64,000 nt of DNA, from positions 1,367,001 through 1,431,000 of the forward strand of contig NZ_CP021030.1 of assembly GCF_002117485.1 (NCBI RefSeq). Direction: 5' to 3'. Under the pieces are notes generated by a model that saw only the letters and a program-made list of their open reading frames with translations, was not told the origin of the DNA and ran no database searches. Position numbers and translations under genes: made by a program. How positions within the stretch are numbered: position 1 is the first letter of the stretch; each line of letters begins with the position of its first letter. This DNA is from Rhizobium sp. NXC14 (GTDB lineage: Bacteria; Pseudomonadota; Alphaproteobacteria; Rhizobiales; Rhizobiaceae). Of the stretch, positions 37,002 through 45,122 are shown piece by piece.

Positions 37002-38201
37002 AATCCGTTTCCGCAAAAAACCCTGCTCCGGCTCCTGCCGACAGAGCGACAGTGCCGTCTGATAGGCGGTGATCGCCTCTTCAGTGCGGCCAAGCCTGCG
37101 CAGGAAATCGGCGCGCGCCGAATGGGCGAGGTGATAGGACCTGAGCTCCTGACGCCCTAAAATGGCATCGACCAGATCCAGTCCCTTCGCCGGCCCTTCC
37201 GCCATTGATATCGCAACGGCGCGGTTGAGTTCCACGATCGGGGAGGGCTGCGCCGCCAGCAGCAGATCATAGTAGAAGGCGATGCGCCGCCAGTCGGTTT
37301 CTTCGGCGGTCGGCGCTCTGGCATGCTCTGCAGCGATCGCCGCCTGCGCCGTATAGGCGCTGATCTCCGCCACCCGCATCGCCTCGGCGAGCAGCGCCAG
37401 GCCTTCCGCGATTTTTGCACGGTCCCAGAGCGACCGGTCCTGGTCGGCAAGCAGCACCAGCGATCCCTGCTCGTTGCTGCGTGCCGAGCGGCGGGAATCC
37501 TGCAGCAGCATCAGCGCCAGAAGACCACGGGCGTCAGGATGCGGCAGCAGCGCCAGAAGCAGCCGCGCCAGCCTAACCGCCTCGGCGGTCAGGTCGGCGC
37601 GGACAACATCCTCGCCGGATGAGGCGGAATAACCTTCGTTGAAAACGAGATAGATGACGTGCAGCACCTGATCGAGCCGCTGAGGCAGTGCGTCGCGGCC
37701 CGGCACTTCGTAGGGGATATTCGCGGCGCGTATCCTGTTCTTGGCGCGCACGATCCGCTGGGCGACCGTCGGCGCCGGAACGAGAAAGGCATGGGCGATC
37801 TCTTCGGTGGTCAATCCGCAGATTTCGCGGAGCGCCATCGCCGTCTGCGCGTCGGATGGGATGGCAGGATGGCAGCAGGTGAAGATCAGGCGCAGCATGT
37901 CGTCCTCGATCGCTTCCATATCGCCGATCTCCGTTGTGTCGACGCTGTAGAGGCTGTCCTCGATGTGATGCTGCGAGGCGTCGAAGCGCGCTCGCCGCCG
38001 GATTGTGTCGATCGCCTTGAAACGTCCTGTCGAGACGAGCCAGGCGAACGGGTTGCCGGGAACGCCATCCGTCGGCCATGTCCGGGCGGCCGCGGCAAAG
38101 GCATCCTGAAGCGCTTCCTCCGCTCGGTCGAAATCCCCGAGCAGGCGGATCAGCGTCGCCAGCACCCGTCGCGACTGGGTTCGATAAATCTCTTCGATCA
38201 C
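36969..38201 (-). CDS. ECF42-like sigma factor with C-terminal extension
   Basis: The 410-residue protein has sigma region 2 (LIRLLGDFDRAEEALQDAF), region 4 (LREICGLTTEEIAHAFLVPA, then VAQRIVRAKNRI) and a further 230-residue helical extension (LVFNEGYSASSGED, LALLPHPDARGLLALMLLQDSR, NRAVAISMAEGP, YQTALSLCRQEPE). The extension has TPR-like helical pairs and is the mark of the ECF42 group. Those sigma factors lack an anti-sigma partner and are linked to DGPF/YCII genes, as here: it lies 21 bp after the third YCII gene. It should direct RNA polymerase to its own operon. Confidence 0.88.
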   Translation of the reverse strand: MIEEIYRTQSRRVLATLIRLLGDFDRAEEALQDAFAAAARTWPTDGVPGNPFAWLVSTGRFKAIDTIRRRARFDASQHHIEDSLYSVDTTEIGDMEAIEDDMLRLIFTCCHPAIPSDAQTAMALREICGLTTEEIAHAFLVPAPTVAQRIVRAKNRIRAANIPYEVPGRDALPQRLDQVLHVIYLVFNEGYSASSGEDVVRADLTAEAVRLARLLLALLPHPDARGLLALMLLQDSRRSARSNEQGSLVLLADQDRSLWDRAKIAEGLALLAEAMRVAEISAYTAQAAIAAEHARAPTAEETDWRRIAFYYDLLLAAQPSPIVELNRAVAISMAEGPAKGLDLVDAILGRQELRSYHLAHSARADFLRRLGRTEEAITAYQTALSLCRQEPEQGFLRKRISELAAAPERQ

Positions 38202-38222
38202 GCTCTCCAGCGGCTCACCTCC

Positions 38223-38582
38223 TCAGTACGGCGCGGGGAGTGTCCGCACGGGCCGGAGCTCGACCGCGCCGAAACGCGCCGAAGGGATCCGTCCGGCAAT
38301 CTCTTTCGCCTGCATGAGGTCCGGCGCCTCGATGACGTAGAAGCCGGCGAGATGTTCCTTCGTCTCGACATAGGGGCCATCGGTGGCGGAGAGCGTGTTG
38401 TTACGAACGCGCAGCACCGTCGCTTGGTCAGGCATCTCCAAGGCATCGGCGTGGATCATGATGCCGTCACGGCGTAGCTCCTCATCGAAGGCGAAATGCG
38501 CTTTGATGAGTTCATCGGTCTCACCAGGCGTCAGCCTGCCATCCGTGTCGGCGCTGTTGTAGATCAGGCAGATGTAGCGCAT
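38223..38582 (-). CDS. YCII/DGPF domain protein, third of three
   Basis: The 119-residue protein has the signature SATDGPYVETKEHLAGFYVIEA. It starts MRYICLIYNSADTD, the usual first strand of the YCII fold. YCII proteins are small dimeric alpha/beta-barrel proteins of unknown enzyme activity. It has Tyr for the Phe of DGPF. It begins 2 bp after the stop of the second copy and is followed by the sigma gene. Confidence 0.9.
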   Translation of the reverse strand: MRYICLIYNSADTDGRLTPGETDELIKAHFAFDEELRRDGIMIHADALEMPDQATVLRVRNNTLSATDGPYVETKEHLAGFYVIEAPDLMQAKEIAGRIPSARFGAVELRPVRTLPAPY

Positions 38583-38584
38583 GG

Positions 38585-38944
38585 CTAATTCCTATCCTGG
38601 ATCGCGTAAGTCGGGCGCACTTCGATCGAGGAATATTTGAGGATCGGAAAGCTCGACGCGATCGTCTTCGCCTCCTCGATATTCTCTGCTTCTACAAGCA
38701 CAAAACCGCCGAGATGCTCCTTGATTTCGGCAAATGGGCCATCGGTCGCAGAGACTTCGCCATTGCGCAGGCGGATCGTGACCGCTGTTGACGGTTCATG
38801 CAAGGCGAGTGCCACCTGCAGGTGACCGCTCTCGCGCCAGCGATTGTCGCTGATGATGCACTCCTGTGTGAGCGCATCCCATTCGCTCTGAGGGACCAGC
38901 TTGCTTTTTTCCGTGTCGAACCAGATCTGGCATAGAAATTTCAT
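38585..38944 (-). CDS. YCII/DGPF domain protein, second of three
   Basis: From MKFLCQIWFDTEKSK the protein has 119 residues with VSATDGPFAEIKEHLGGFVLVEA. A longer frame reaches 39028 but runs back into the first YCII gene. The start at 38944 has GAGGAAAGAG upstream. It has a lower identity to the third copy than to the first, which suggests old duplications. It lies 10 bp after the first copy. Confidence 0.9.
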   Translation of the reverse strand: MKFLCQIWFDTEKSKLVPQSEWDALTQECIISDNRWRESGHLQVALALHEPSTAVTIRLRNGEVSATDGPFAEIKEHLGGFVLVEAENIEEAKTIASSFPILKYSSIEVRPTYAIQDRN

Positions 38945-38954
38945 CGCTCTTTCC

Positions 38955-39311
38955 TCATTTGGTTCCGAATTCGTGGATTGGCCGCACTTCGATTGCGCCG
39001 AGCTTGGCGAGCGGGATGCCGGCGGCAACGCGGATCGCGCCGTTAAGGTCCTTGGCCTCGATCAGAATGAAGCCGCCGAGCGCTTCTTTCGTCTCGGCGA
39101 AGGGGCCATCAGTCACCGACATCTCGCCGCTGCGCACCCGAACCGTCACCGCCGATGTTGGCGGCTGCAGCGCCTGGGCGACGATCATATGCCCGCTTTC
39201 GACGAGGTCCCTGTCGTAGTTCAGGGAATTTGCGTCGAGTTCGGCCTTCTCCTCCTGCGTCATGGTGTCGAGTATCGCGCCATCGAACCAGACCTGGCAG
39301 AGATATTTCAT
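38955..39311 (-). CDS. YCII/DGPF domain protein, first of three
   Basis: The 118-residue protein starts MKYLCQVWFDGAILD and carries SVTDGPFAETKEALGGFILIEA. It leads the presumed four-gene operon ending in the sigma factor. The ribosome site is AAGGAGG at normal spacing. A TGTCGA-N17-CGTC promoter candidate ends about 37 bp upstream of the start. The catalytic or binding role of the DGPF protein is not known. Confidence 0.9.
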   Translation of the reverse strand: MKYLCQVWFDGAILDTMTQEEKAELDANSLNYDRDLVESGHMIVAQALQPPTSAVTVRVRSGEMSVTDGPFAETKEALGGFILIEAKDLNGAIRVAAGIPLAKLGAIEVRPIHEFGTK

Positions 39312-39347
39312 CGCGGGCAGCCTCCTTGCAGAGTTTCAATACCTCTG

Positions 39348-39374
39348 GACGAATGGGGTGCGGGCATTTCGACA
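39348..39374 (-). promoter_or_regulatory. ECF42-type promoter of the DGPF-sigma operon
   Basis: On the - strand TGTCGA (39374-39369) is followed after 17 bp by CGTC (39351-39348). It is the form described for ECF42 promoters (TGTCGA and CGA/TC). The first DGPF start lies 37 bp on, giving a short untranslated leader. The decamer TGTCGAAATG recurs in the neighbouring promoter candidate. Confidence 0.6.
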
Positions 39375-39405
39375 GCGTCAGGAAAAATCTTTTGTGCCGG
39401 TCACC

Positions 39406-39433
39406 TGTCGAAATGACAAGTGAGCACTCGACA
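39406..39433 (+). promoter_or_regulatory. Second ECF42-type promoter, near-palindromic
   Basis: On the + strand TGTCGA (39406-39411) is followed after 17 bp by CGAC (39429-39432), 34 bp before the start of a small membrane protein gene. TGTCGA and TCGACA (39428-39433) are inverted, so the same DNA could also fire on the - strand toward the DGPF operon. Confidence 0.5.
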
Positions 39434-39466
39434 AGGCTTCGTCGAAACCTGTCGAGGAGAATGGCA

Positions 39467-39682
39467 ATGAGTATTCTTGAAATCGCGCTGGCAAGCCAGA
39501 TCTGGGCGCGCCGCCATGAGAAGCGCGGGCTGGCATTCGACGAAAGCGCTGGGCTGAAGGCCCTTCTGCGCGTCGCTTTCGTCTTCTTCGCCTTCACCCT
39601 GTTGATTGCAGCGCTGAATATCGCCGCCGACAGGCCGCAAATGCTTGCGCAGAGTTCGGCGCCTGTTGCGACCGGCCGATGA
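39467..39682 (+). CDS. Small membrane protein, 71 residues
   Basis: The ATG at 39467 has GAGGAGA at good spacing; an ATG two codons earlier sits too close to it. The protein begins MSILEIALASQIWARRHEKRG and has one hydrophobic helix (ALLRVAFVFFAFTLLIAALN) in the second half, followed by a short polar tail. It is likely anchored in the inner membrane. Its promoter candidate matches that of the divergent DGPF-sigma operon, which makes it a probable member of the same regulon. No family is recognised. Confidence 0.55.
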   Translation: MSILEIALASQIWARRHEKRGLAFDESAGLKALLRVAFVFFAFTLLIAALNIAADRPQMLAQSSAPVATGR

Positions 39683-39691
39683 AGAAACGGC

Positions 39692-41194
39692 CTATTGGAA
39701 TGCCGTCTCGAAGAAGCTGCGCAGTTTGCGCGAATGCAGCGCTTCCTTCGGCATGGCGGCCAGCTTCTGGACGGCACGGATGCCGATCTGCAAATGCTGG
39801 TTCACTTGCGTGCGGTAGAAGGCGGTCGCCATACCCGGCAGCTTCAACTCGCCATGCAGCGGCTTGTCGGAGACGCAGAGGAGCGTCCCGTAGGGCACGC
39901 GGAAGCGGAAGCCATTGGCGGCGATCGTTGCCGATTCCATGTCGAGTGCGATGGCGCGCGCCTGCGAGAGCCGCTTCACCGGCCCGCGCTGATCGCGCAG
40001 TTCCCAATTGCGGTTGTCGATCGTACCGACTGTGCCGGTGCGCATGATGCGCTTCAGCTCGAAGCCTTCGTAGCCAGTGATTTCGGCGACGGCCGCTTCC
40101 AGCGCCACTTGCACTTCGGCCAGCGCCGGAATCGGCACCCAGACCGGCAGGTCGTCGTCGAGAACATGGTCCTCTCGCATATAGGCATGGGCGAGAACGT
40201 AATCGCCGAGCCGCTGGCTATTGCGAAGCCCGGCGCAGTGGCCGAGCATCAGCCAGGCATGCGGGCGCAGCACGGCGACGTGGTCGGTGATCGTCTTGGC
40301 GTTGGAAGGGCCGACGCCGATATTGATCATGGTGATCCCGGCATGGCCCTTCTTCTTCAGATGATAGGCCGGCATCTGCGGCAGACGGGAAAGTGTCGCA
40401 TCCGTTTCCGGCACACTTGAGCCGGGCAGGGTGACGATGTTGCCGGGCTCGACGAAGGCGGTGTAGCCGTCGCCGCCGTCCGCCATCAGCTTGCGCGCCC
40501 AGCTGCAGAATTCATCGATATAAAATTGGTAGTTCGTAAACAGCACGAAGTTCTGGAAATGCTCGGCATGCGTCGCCGTATAATGCGACAGCCGGGCGAG
40601 CGAATAGTCGATGCGCTGAGCGGTGAACGGCGCAAGCGGCGAGGGCTCTCCTGGCGGCGGGATATATTCGCCGTTGGCGATTTCGTCGTCGGTGGTGTTG
40701 AGGTCGGGCGTGTCGAAGATATCGCGCATTGGAACGTCGACAAAAGCTGAGGCCGATGCTTCGACATGGGCGCCCTCGCCGAAGGCGAAATGCAGCGGGA
40801 TCGGCGTTGACGATTCCGAGACGACGATCGGAACATTATGGCTCTTGATCAGCAGCGACAACTGCTCCTTCAGGTAATGCCTGAAGAGCTTCGGCCGGGT
40901 GACCGTCGTCGTGTAGATGCCGGGCGCCGTGACATGGCCGTAGGAGAGGCGCGAATCGACATGGCCGAAGCTCGTCGTCTCTATGCTGACCTGCGGATAG
41001 AAGGCGCGGTAGCGCGAGGCGATTGGGGCGCCCTGGGCAAGGTCGGTGAAGCTCTGGATCAGGAACGCCGTATTGCGTTCATAAAGCGCTGTCAGCGTCT
41101 CGACGGCCTTGGCCGGATCATCGAAGCTCTCGGGCTGGAAAGGGGGCGGAGAGGAAATGTCGAGGGGCGACAGAGGGGAGATTCGTTTGTTCAT
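39692..41194 (-). CDS. amn: AMP nucleosidase
   Basis: The 500-residue protein matches bacterial AMP nucleosidase (about 480-500). It has an N-terminal domain unique to this enzyme and a C-terminal nucleoside phosphorylase fold with GHAGITMINIGVGPSNAKTI and ALDMESATIAANGFRFRVPYG. It splits AMP into adenine and ribose-5-phosphate and so regulates the adenylate pool in the cytosol. It converges with the small membrane protein gene, 9 bp apart. Confidence 0.94.
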   Translation of the reverse strand: MNKRISPLSPLDISSPPPFQPESFDDPAKAVETLTALYERNTAFLIQSFTDLAQGAPIASRYRAFYPQVSIETTSFGHVDSRLSYGHVTAPGIYTTTVTRPKLFRHYLKEQLSLLIKSHNVPIVVSESSTPIPLHFAFGEGAHVEASASAFVDVPMRDIFDTPDLNTTDDEIANGEYIPPPGEPSPLAPFTAQRIDYSLARLSHYTATHAEHFQNFVLFTNYQFYIDEFCSWARKLMADGGDGYTAFVEPGNIVTLPGSSVPETDATLSRLPQMPAYHLKKKGHAGITMINIGVGPSNAKTITDHVAVLRPHAWLMLGHCAGLRNSQRLGDYVLAHAYMREDHVLDDDLPVWVPIPALAEVQVALEAAVAEITGYEGFELKRIMRTGTVGTIDNRNWELRDQRGPVKRLSQARAIALDMESATIAANGFRFRVPYGTLLCVSDKPLHGELKLPGMATAFYRTQVNQHLQIGIRAVQKLAAMPKEALHSRKLRSFFETAFQ

Positions 41195-41280
41195 GACGCA
41201 TTATAGAGAGTTGTTTTTGACAAGCAAACGACGCGCGCCGGCCGATTCCGATTTTTTATCCTCTTGCGAGCCTGTTGCCG

Positions 41281-41460
41281 TCACCGCACCGTGGGCGCGC
41301 AGAAGGTTCCGCTTCTCTCCAGGCAGGTATAGTTCGCACCGAAATGCGACTGCGTACCGCCCCCGCCATTGTGCACGACGACCGCCGAAAACGTGACGGC
41401 GAAGACCGCCGCAAACAGCGTGATGATGGTGAAACGTCTTGCCAGAATATAGAAGTTCAT
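41281..41460 (-). CDS. Small secreted or membrane protein, 59 residues
   Basis: The frame starts MNFYILARRFTIITLFAAVFAVTF, a basic start followed by a hydrophobic segment. A Gly/Asn/Gln-rich tail follows with two Cys (YTCLERSGTFC). The form is a signal peptide or anchor with a short periplasmic tail, possibly disulfide-bonded. The ribosome site is poor (GGGGGCC). No family is recognised. It lies between amn and a DUF2147 gene. Confidence 0.45.
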   Translation of the reverse strand: MNFYILARRFTIITLFAAVFAVTFSAVVVHNGGGGTQSHFGANYTCLERSGTFCAPTVR

Positions 41461-41676
41461 CCCAGGCCCCCGATACGCAACCTAACCGTGACATGAGTTT
41501 TGCCACACCTCGGCTGAACGAGTGCTGAGATGCCGGTTCATCCACCGTTCAGCTTCCGGGGCAGGGACTGGCGATTGCAGTGACGATTGGCAAGTCGGGA
41601 AGACTTCGAGGCATGTCGGCTTTTCGACCGGCATGATTATACGTTTGGGATGATTGTTGCGCCTGGTTTTATCACG

Positions 41677-42015
41677 TCAGAGCCGCGTCCAGGTCTGCGT
41701 CTTGCAAAGGATCTTCATCACGCAGCCCTGCATCTTCAGTGAATTGCCGGAAATCTTTCCTGAGCCGCTATAGGTCTTGTCGGCGGCGGGGTCGGTGATT
41801 TCGCCGGCGTAGCTGCCGCCGGTCCCGGCAAGTGTGCCGATCTTGCGGCCGGTATATTTACCGGTTTTCAGCGTCACGCAATAACTCCCGCCGCAGGCGG
41901 CAATCACCGCCGTTTCGCCGGAGGCGGTCTTCCAATTGCCGACGATAGGTTCCTCGGCATTCGCTGTGCCCGCTATCACGGCGATAGCGCCGGCAAGAAT
42001 GAGACTGCGGATCAT
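41677..42015 (-). CDS. DUF2147 periplasmic protein
   Basis: The 112-residue protein has a cleavable signal (MIRSLILAGAIAVIAGTANA). The mature part begins IVGNWKTASGETAVIAACG and contains ITDPAADKTYSGSGKISG and LKMQGCVMKILCKTQTWTRL, the pattern of DUF2147. These proteins are exported; their job is unknown, though a lipocalin-like fold is suspected. It has two Cys pairs, which could form disulfides. The start has GGAGGAAAAG upstream. Confidence 0.88.
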   Translation of the reverse strand: MIRSLILAGAIAVIAGTANAEEPIVGNWKTASGETAVIAACGGSYCVTLKTGKYTGRKIGTLAGTGGSYAGEITDPAADKTYSGSGKISGNSLKMQGCVMKILCKTQTWTRL

Positions 42016-42337
42016 CTTTTCCTCCCTGATGTCCTCTGACCGACCGCGAAAATAACTGACGCGAACGTAAAGGTAAATAGAGCCAGCTGCCGGTCGCTGA
42101 AGGCAGCCGAAAAGCCGACCGTATTTTAAACCCGTCGCCTGCTGTGTTCATGATGAACGATCCGTTTATTTCCAAATCTGAATCTTTTGTAAAATTCGAA
42201 CGAAAGTCCTTAAATCGCAGGCAATCCGATGTTTAACAAAAACCCAATTTTACCAAGCGTTTGCAGTTTGTTTGTCTCAAATTAATCATGCATTTTAGGC
42301 GTTTTTTGAAAGCAGTTTGGCATAGTCAAGCCATCAG

Positions 42338-42403
42338 ACGAGCGGGGTAAACCCGCCGGACCGGAAGGGCCGCAAAGCCGCGTAGACGGCAGGGTCCGAA
42401 GGT
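42338..42403 (+). promoter_or_regulatory. GEMM-like (c-di-GMP-I-like) RNA leader
   Basis: The segment follows the order of a c-di-GMP-I riboswitch: GGGGTAAACC (42344-42353), then a stem CCC-G-CCG/CGG-AA-GGG, then CCGCAAAGCC (42370-42379), a GCCG/CGGC hairpin (42378-42390), and GGGTCCGAAGG (42392-42402). The usual P2 tetraloop GAAA is replaced by a small loop and P3 is short. The Sel1-like gene starts 43 bp on. The 430-bp gap from 42016 to 42445 is otherwise AT-rich with no gene. Confidence 0.5.
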
Positions 42404-42445
42404 AAAACAGGGTAAGTCGTAAACAGGCTAACAGGGATAAAACCG

Positions 42446-42715
42446 ATGGCACGCTTTGAAATGCACAATGCTGAAACGGCCACCATGGGTGGCGACAACA
42501 ACAGCGCCGATGTCTTCTGCGAAATGGGTCTGATGTATGCGACCGGCCGCGGCTGCGCCGTCGACCTCGTTGCCGCCCACAAGTGGCTGAACATCGCCGC
42601 GATCAAGGGCAACGACCGCGCCGCCGAGCTCCGCGCCGACGTGGCCGCCGCCATGAACAAGATGCAGCTCGTGGAAGCACTGCGCGCTGCCCGCGAATGG
42701 ATGACGGTTCACTAA
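42446..42715 (+). CDS. Sel1-repeat-like small protein
   Basis: The 89-residue protein contains ADVFCEMGLMYATGRGCAVDLVAAHKWLNIAAIKGNDRAAELRADV, one and a half Sel1-like repeats (about residues 20-62). Such helical pairs usually bind other proteins. The ribosome site is ACAGGGA at 8 bp. The gene is preceded by a long structured leader and followed by a strong terminator, so it is a single-gene unit. The function is unknown; control by c-di-GMP is possible if the leader is real. Confidence 0.85.
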   Translation: MARFEMHNAETATMGGDNNSADVFCEMGLMYATGRGCAVDLVAAHKWLNIAAIKGNDRAAELRADVAAAMNKMQLVEALRAAREWMTVH

Positions 42716-42766
42716 CGCACCGACCGAGAATCCGAAACGATTCCGGACAGAACGATACCTCAACTG

Positions 42767-42817
42767 TTGGAGCGCCGCGTGTCCAAAAGGACCCACGGCG
42801 CTCCAACTGACGTTTTC
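42767..42817 (+). terminator. Strong intrinsic-type terminator
   Basis: TTGGAGCGCCG (42767-42777) and CGGCGCTCCAA (42796-42806) form a perfect 11-bp stem with an 18-nt loop, followed by a T-rich GACGTTTTCT. It ends the Sel1-like gene transcript. Confidence 0.8.
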
Positions 42818-42906
42818 TGAGGTTGTCGGTGTTGGGACGCCTCAGACGTCCTTCGTTAGACGAGGCAAGACCTCGTCGATTGCAACGACACCTTGGGGAT
42901 CAAAAC

Positions 42907-43344
42907 ATGGCGCTCAAGCGAATGGACAATGTCGGAATCGTCGTCGAAAACCTCGGAGAGGCGATTGATTTCTTTCGCGAGCTCGGCCTCGAATTGGAAG
43001 GGCGGGCGACGGTCGATGGCGAATGGGCCGGACGTATCACTGGACTGGGAGATCAGCGTGTCGAGATCGCCATGATGCGCACACCGGACGGCCACAGCCG
43101 GCTTGAGCTCTCCCGCTTTCTGGCGCCGCCTGTCGTCGCAGATCACCGGAACGCCCCGGTCAACGCCCTCGGCTACCTCCGCGTCATGTTCGCAGTCGAT
43201 GACATTGACGAGACGCTTGAGAGACTGCGCGGGCGCGGCGCGCAGCTCGTAGGGGAAGTGGTTCAGTATAAGGATGCGTATCGGCTCTGCTATATTCGCG
43301 GACCTGAAGGGATTCTGATCGGCCTCGCCGAGGAACTCCGCTGA
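42907..43344 (+). CDS. VOC-family (glyoxalase/dioxygenase fold) protein
   Basis: The 145-residue protein has two beta-alpha-beta-beta-beta modules: MALKRMDNVGIVVENLGEAIDFFRELGLE and LGYLRVMFAVDDIDETLERLRGRG. It ends YIRGPEGILIGLAEEL with the Glu typical of a metal site. VOC proteins include glyoxalase I, dioxygenases and resistance proteins; the substrate cannot be chosen here. The start at 42907 is preferred over upstream codons because the domain begins there. Confidence 0.9.
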   Translation: MALKRMDNVGIVVENLGEAIDFFRELGLELEGRATVDGEWAGRITGLGDQRVEIAMMRTPDGHSRLELSRFLAPPVVADHRNAPVNALGYLRVMFAVDDIDETLERLRGRGAQLVGEVVQYKDAYRLCYIRGPEGILIGLAEELR

Positions 43345-43404
43345 ACGCAATACGCGGACAAAAGGGGGAAGACCGACCAATGTCGGCGGACAGGGATAAA
43401 AACC

Positions 43405-44517
43405 TCAGGCGAGCGTCTTCAGGACCTGCGGCAGCGCTTCCTCGAAGAGCGCCATTTCAGCCTCCGGTCCGACGCTGACGCGGATGCAGCGATTGAGCGG
43501 CGCGACGCCCGGCATGCGGATAAACACGCCATGCTCCATCAGGCCATCGACGATCGCCCGCGCATGGGCGCCCTCGCGACCGGTATCGATCGCCACGAAA
43601 TTCGTCGCCGAGGGCAGCGGCTCAAGACCATTTGCCCGGGCGATGCGGCCGATCCGCTCGCGTGCCGCATGGATCTTCCCGACCACCTCGGCCAAATAGG
43701 CCTGGTCCTTGAGCGCCGCCAGCGCTGCAACCGTCGCCAGCCGGTTCATGCCGAAATGATTTCGGATCTTGTCGAAGGCCTGTGCCGTGCCCGAGGTCGA
43801 GATCGCGTAGCCGGTGCGTGAACCAGCGAGCCCGTAGGCCTTGGAAAAGGTGCGGGTGCGGACGATGTTCGGCAGATCGATGAGCGAGAGGATCGACGGC
43901 AATGAATTTGCCGGCCCCGTTTCGCTGTAGGCCTCGTCCAGCACCATCATCGTGGTCTCGGGCAGCGCGCGGGCGAATGCTACGATGCTGTCGGCTTCCC
44001 ACCAGCTTCCCATCGGATTGTCAGGGTTGGCGAAATAGACAAGCGGCGCATTCTCGCGCCTGACGGCATCGAGAAGCCCGTCCAGATCCTCGCGGTCGTT
44101 TACATAAGGGACGGTCACCAGCCGGCCGCTGAAACCGGCGACATGGAAGTTGAAGGTCGGATAGGCGCCGAGCGAGGTAACGACGGGCGCCCCCGGCTCG
44201 ATCACCAACCGGACGATGTGACCGAGCAGTTCGTCAATGCCGCCGCCGATGGCGATATTGGCGGGCGCCACACCGAGATGCGCGCCAAGTGCTTGCCGCA
44301 GCGCGAAATTCTCCGGGTCGTTGTATTTCCAGATGTCGTGCGTCTCTTCGCGGATCGCGGCAAGCACGGAAGGGGCCGGGCCAAAGCCGTTCTCATTGGC
44401 GCCGATTCGCGCCAGGACGGCGCGACCGCGCTCGCGTTCGATGGCCTCGGGGCCAACGAAGGGAACTGTGGAGGGCAGGGCGCTGATGAGGGGTGTAAAG
44501 CGCGAGAAGGCGGACAT
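43405..44517 (-). CDS. Class I/II PLP aminotransferase, HisC-like
   Basis: The 370-residue protein is a histidinol-phosphate-aminotransferase-like enzyme. It has IGANENGFGPAPSVLAA near the start, NPDNPMGSWW, VLDEAYSE, the PLP Lys in RTFSKAYGLAGSRTGYAIS, and a C-terminal RVSVG. It may serve histidine or aromatic amino acid synthesis. Rhizobia carry several HisC paralogues, and this one is isolated from his genes, so I do not assign hisC. An alternative start at 44538 adds seven residues. Confidence 0.86.
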   Translation of the reverse strand: MSAFSRFTPLISALPSTVPFVGPEAIERERGRAVLARIGANENGFGPAPSVLAAIREETHDIWKYNDPENFALRQALGAHLGVAPANIAIGGGIDELLGHIVRLVIEPGAPVVTSLGAYPTFNFHVAGFSGRLVTVPYVNDREDLDGLLDAVRRENAPLVYFANPDNPMGSWWEADSIVAFARALPETTMMVLDEAYSETGPANSLPSILSLIDLPNIVRTRTFSKAYGLAGSRTGYAISTSGTAQAFDKIRNHFGMNRLATVAALAALKDQAYLAEVVGKIHAARERIGRIARANGLEPLPSATNFVAIDTGREGAHARAIVDGLMEHGVFIRMPGVAPLNRCIRVSVGPEAEMALFEEALPQVLKTLA

Positions 44518-44696
44518 GCGAAAGCGGTTTCCGGACATGTTGAGATCAGGCGCAACAATAGGCCCGGGCCCAGCCATGGCAAGCAAGATTATTCCGCAGC
44601 CACGGCGCTCCTGATGCGTCCCTTTCAATCGGCAAGGCGACGAGTGATTTGAATTGCTGGACGATTTTTCCTCGGATCAGTTTCCCATCCGGGGAC

Positions 44697-45122
44697 TTAT
44701 ACCGGGCTGGCGGCAAGCCTCGTCTCGCGGAACATCGGTGCACGCCTGGCGTCGATCGCTTCCATATTGCCGACAAGGAAATCGGCGCGGACGACGCGTC
44801 GCAGAACCTCTGGATCCAGGAGGTTGATGAACCTTACCCCGATGCGTTCCTTATGGCGGTAGACCTCGGCGCAACCGATGCGATAAGCCAGGCCGAGGAT
44901 GTTCAGATAATAATGTTTCGGCAGACCGGCGGTTGTCGAGACGATGAACGTCGCACCGCCCTGCGATATGTCGATGATCTCGGCGCTTCGCATCGACACG
45001 CCGGTGAGGCACGGCCGCACGGCGACGATGCGGGCCGGGCGCTTGACGTGGAACTCTTCCCAGCGCAGGTCGTAAACGGCGGATTTGACCGTCGCAAGGT
45101 GTGTGGCGCGGAGCATAGTCAT
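44697..45122 (-). CDS. PilZ-domain-like protein
   Basis: The 141-residue protein has a PilZ barrel: KRPARIVAV, then AEIIDISQGGATFIV (DxSxxG motif), and a strand with RIGVRFIN. PilZ domains bind c-di-GMP through an Arg-rich loop and DxSxxG. Here the DxSxxG-type motif is intact and the Arg motif is partly present. No output domain follows. A 312-bp gap precedes it. Confidence 0.75.
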   Translation of the reverse strand: MTMLRATHLATVKSAVYDLRWEEFHVKRPARIVAVRPCLTGVSMRSAEIIDISQGGATFIVSTTAGLPKHYYLNILGLAYRIGCAEVYRHKERIGVRFINLLDPEVLRRVVRADFLVGNMEAIDARRAPMFRETRLAASPV

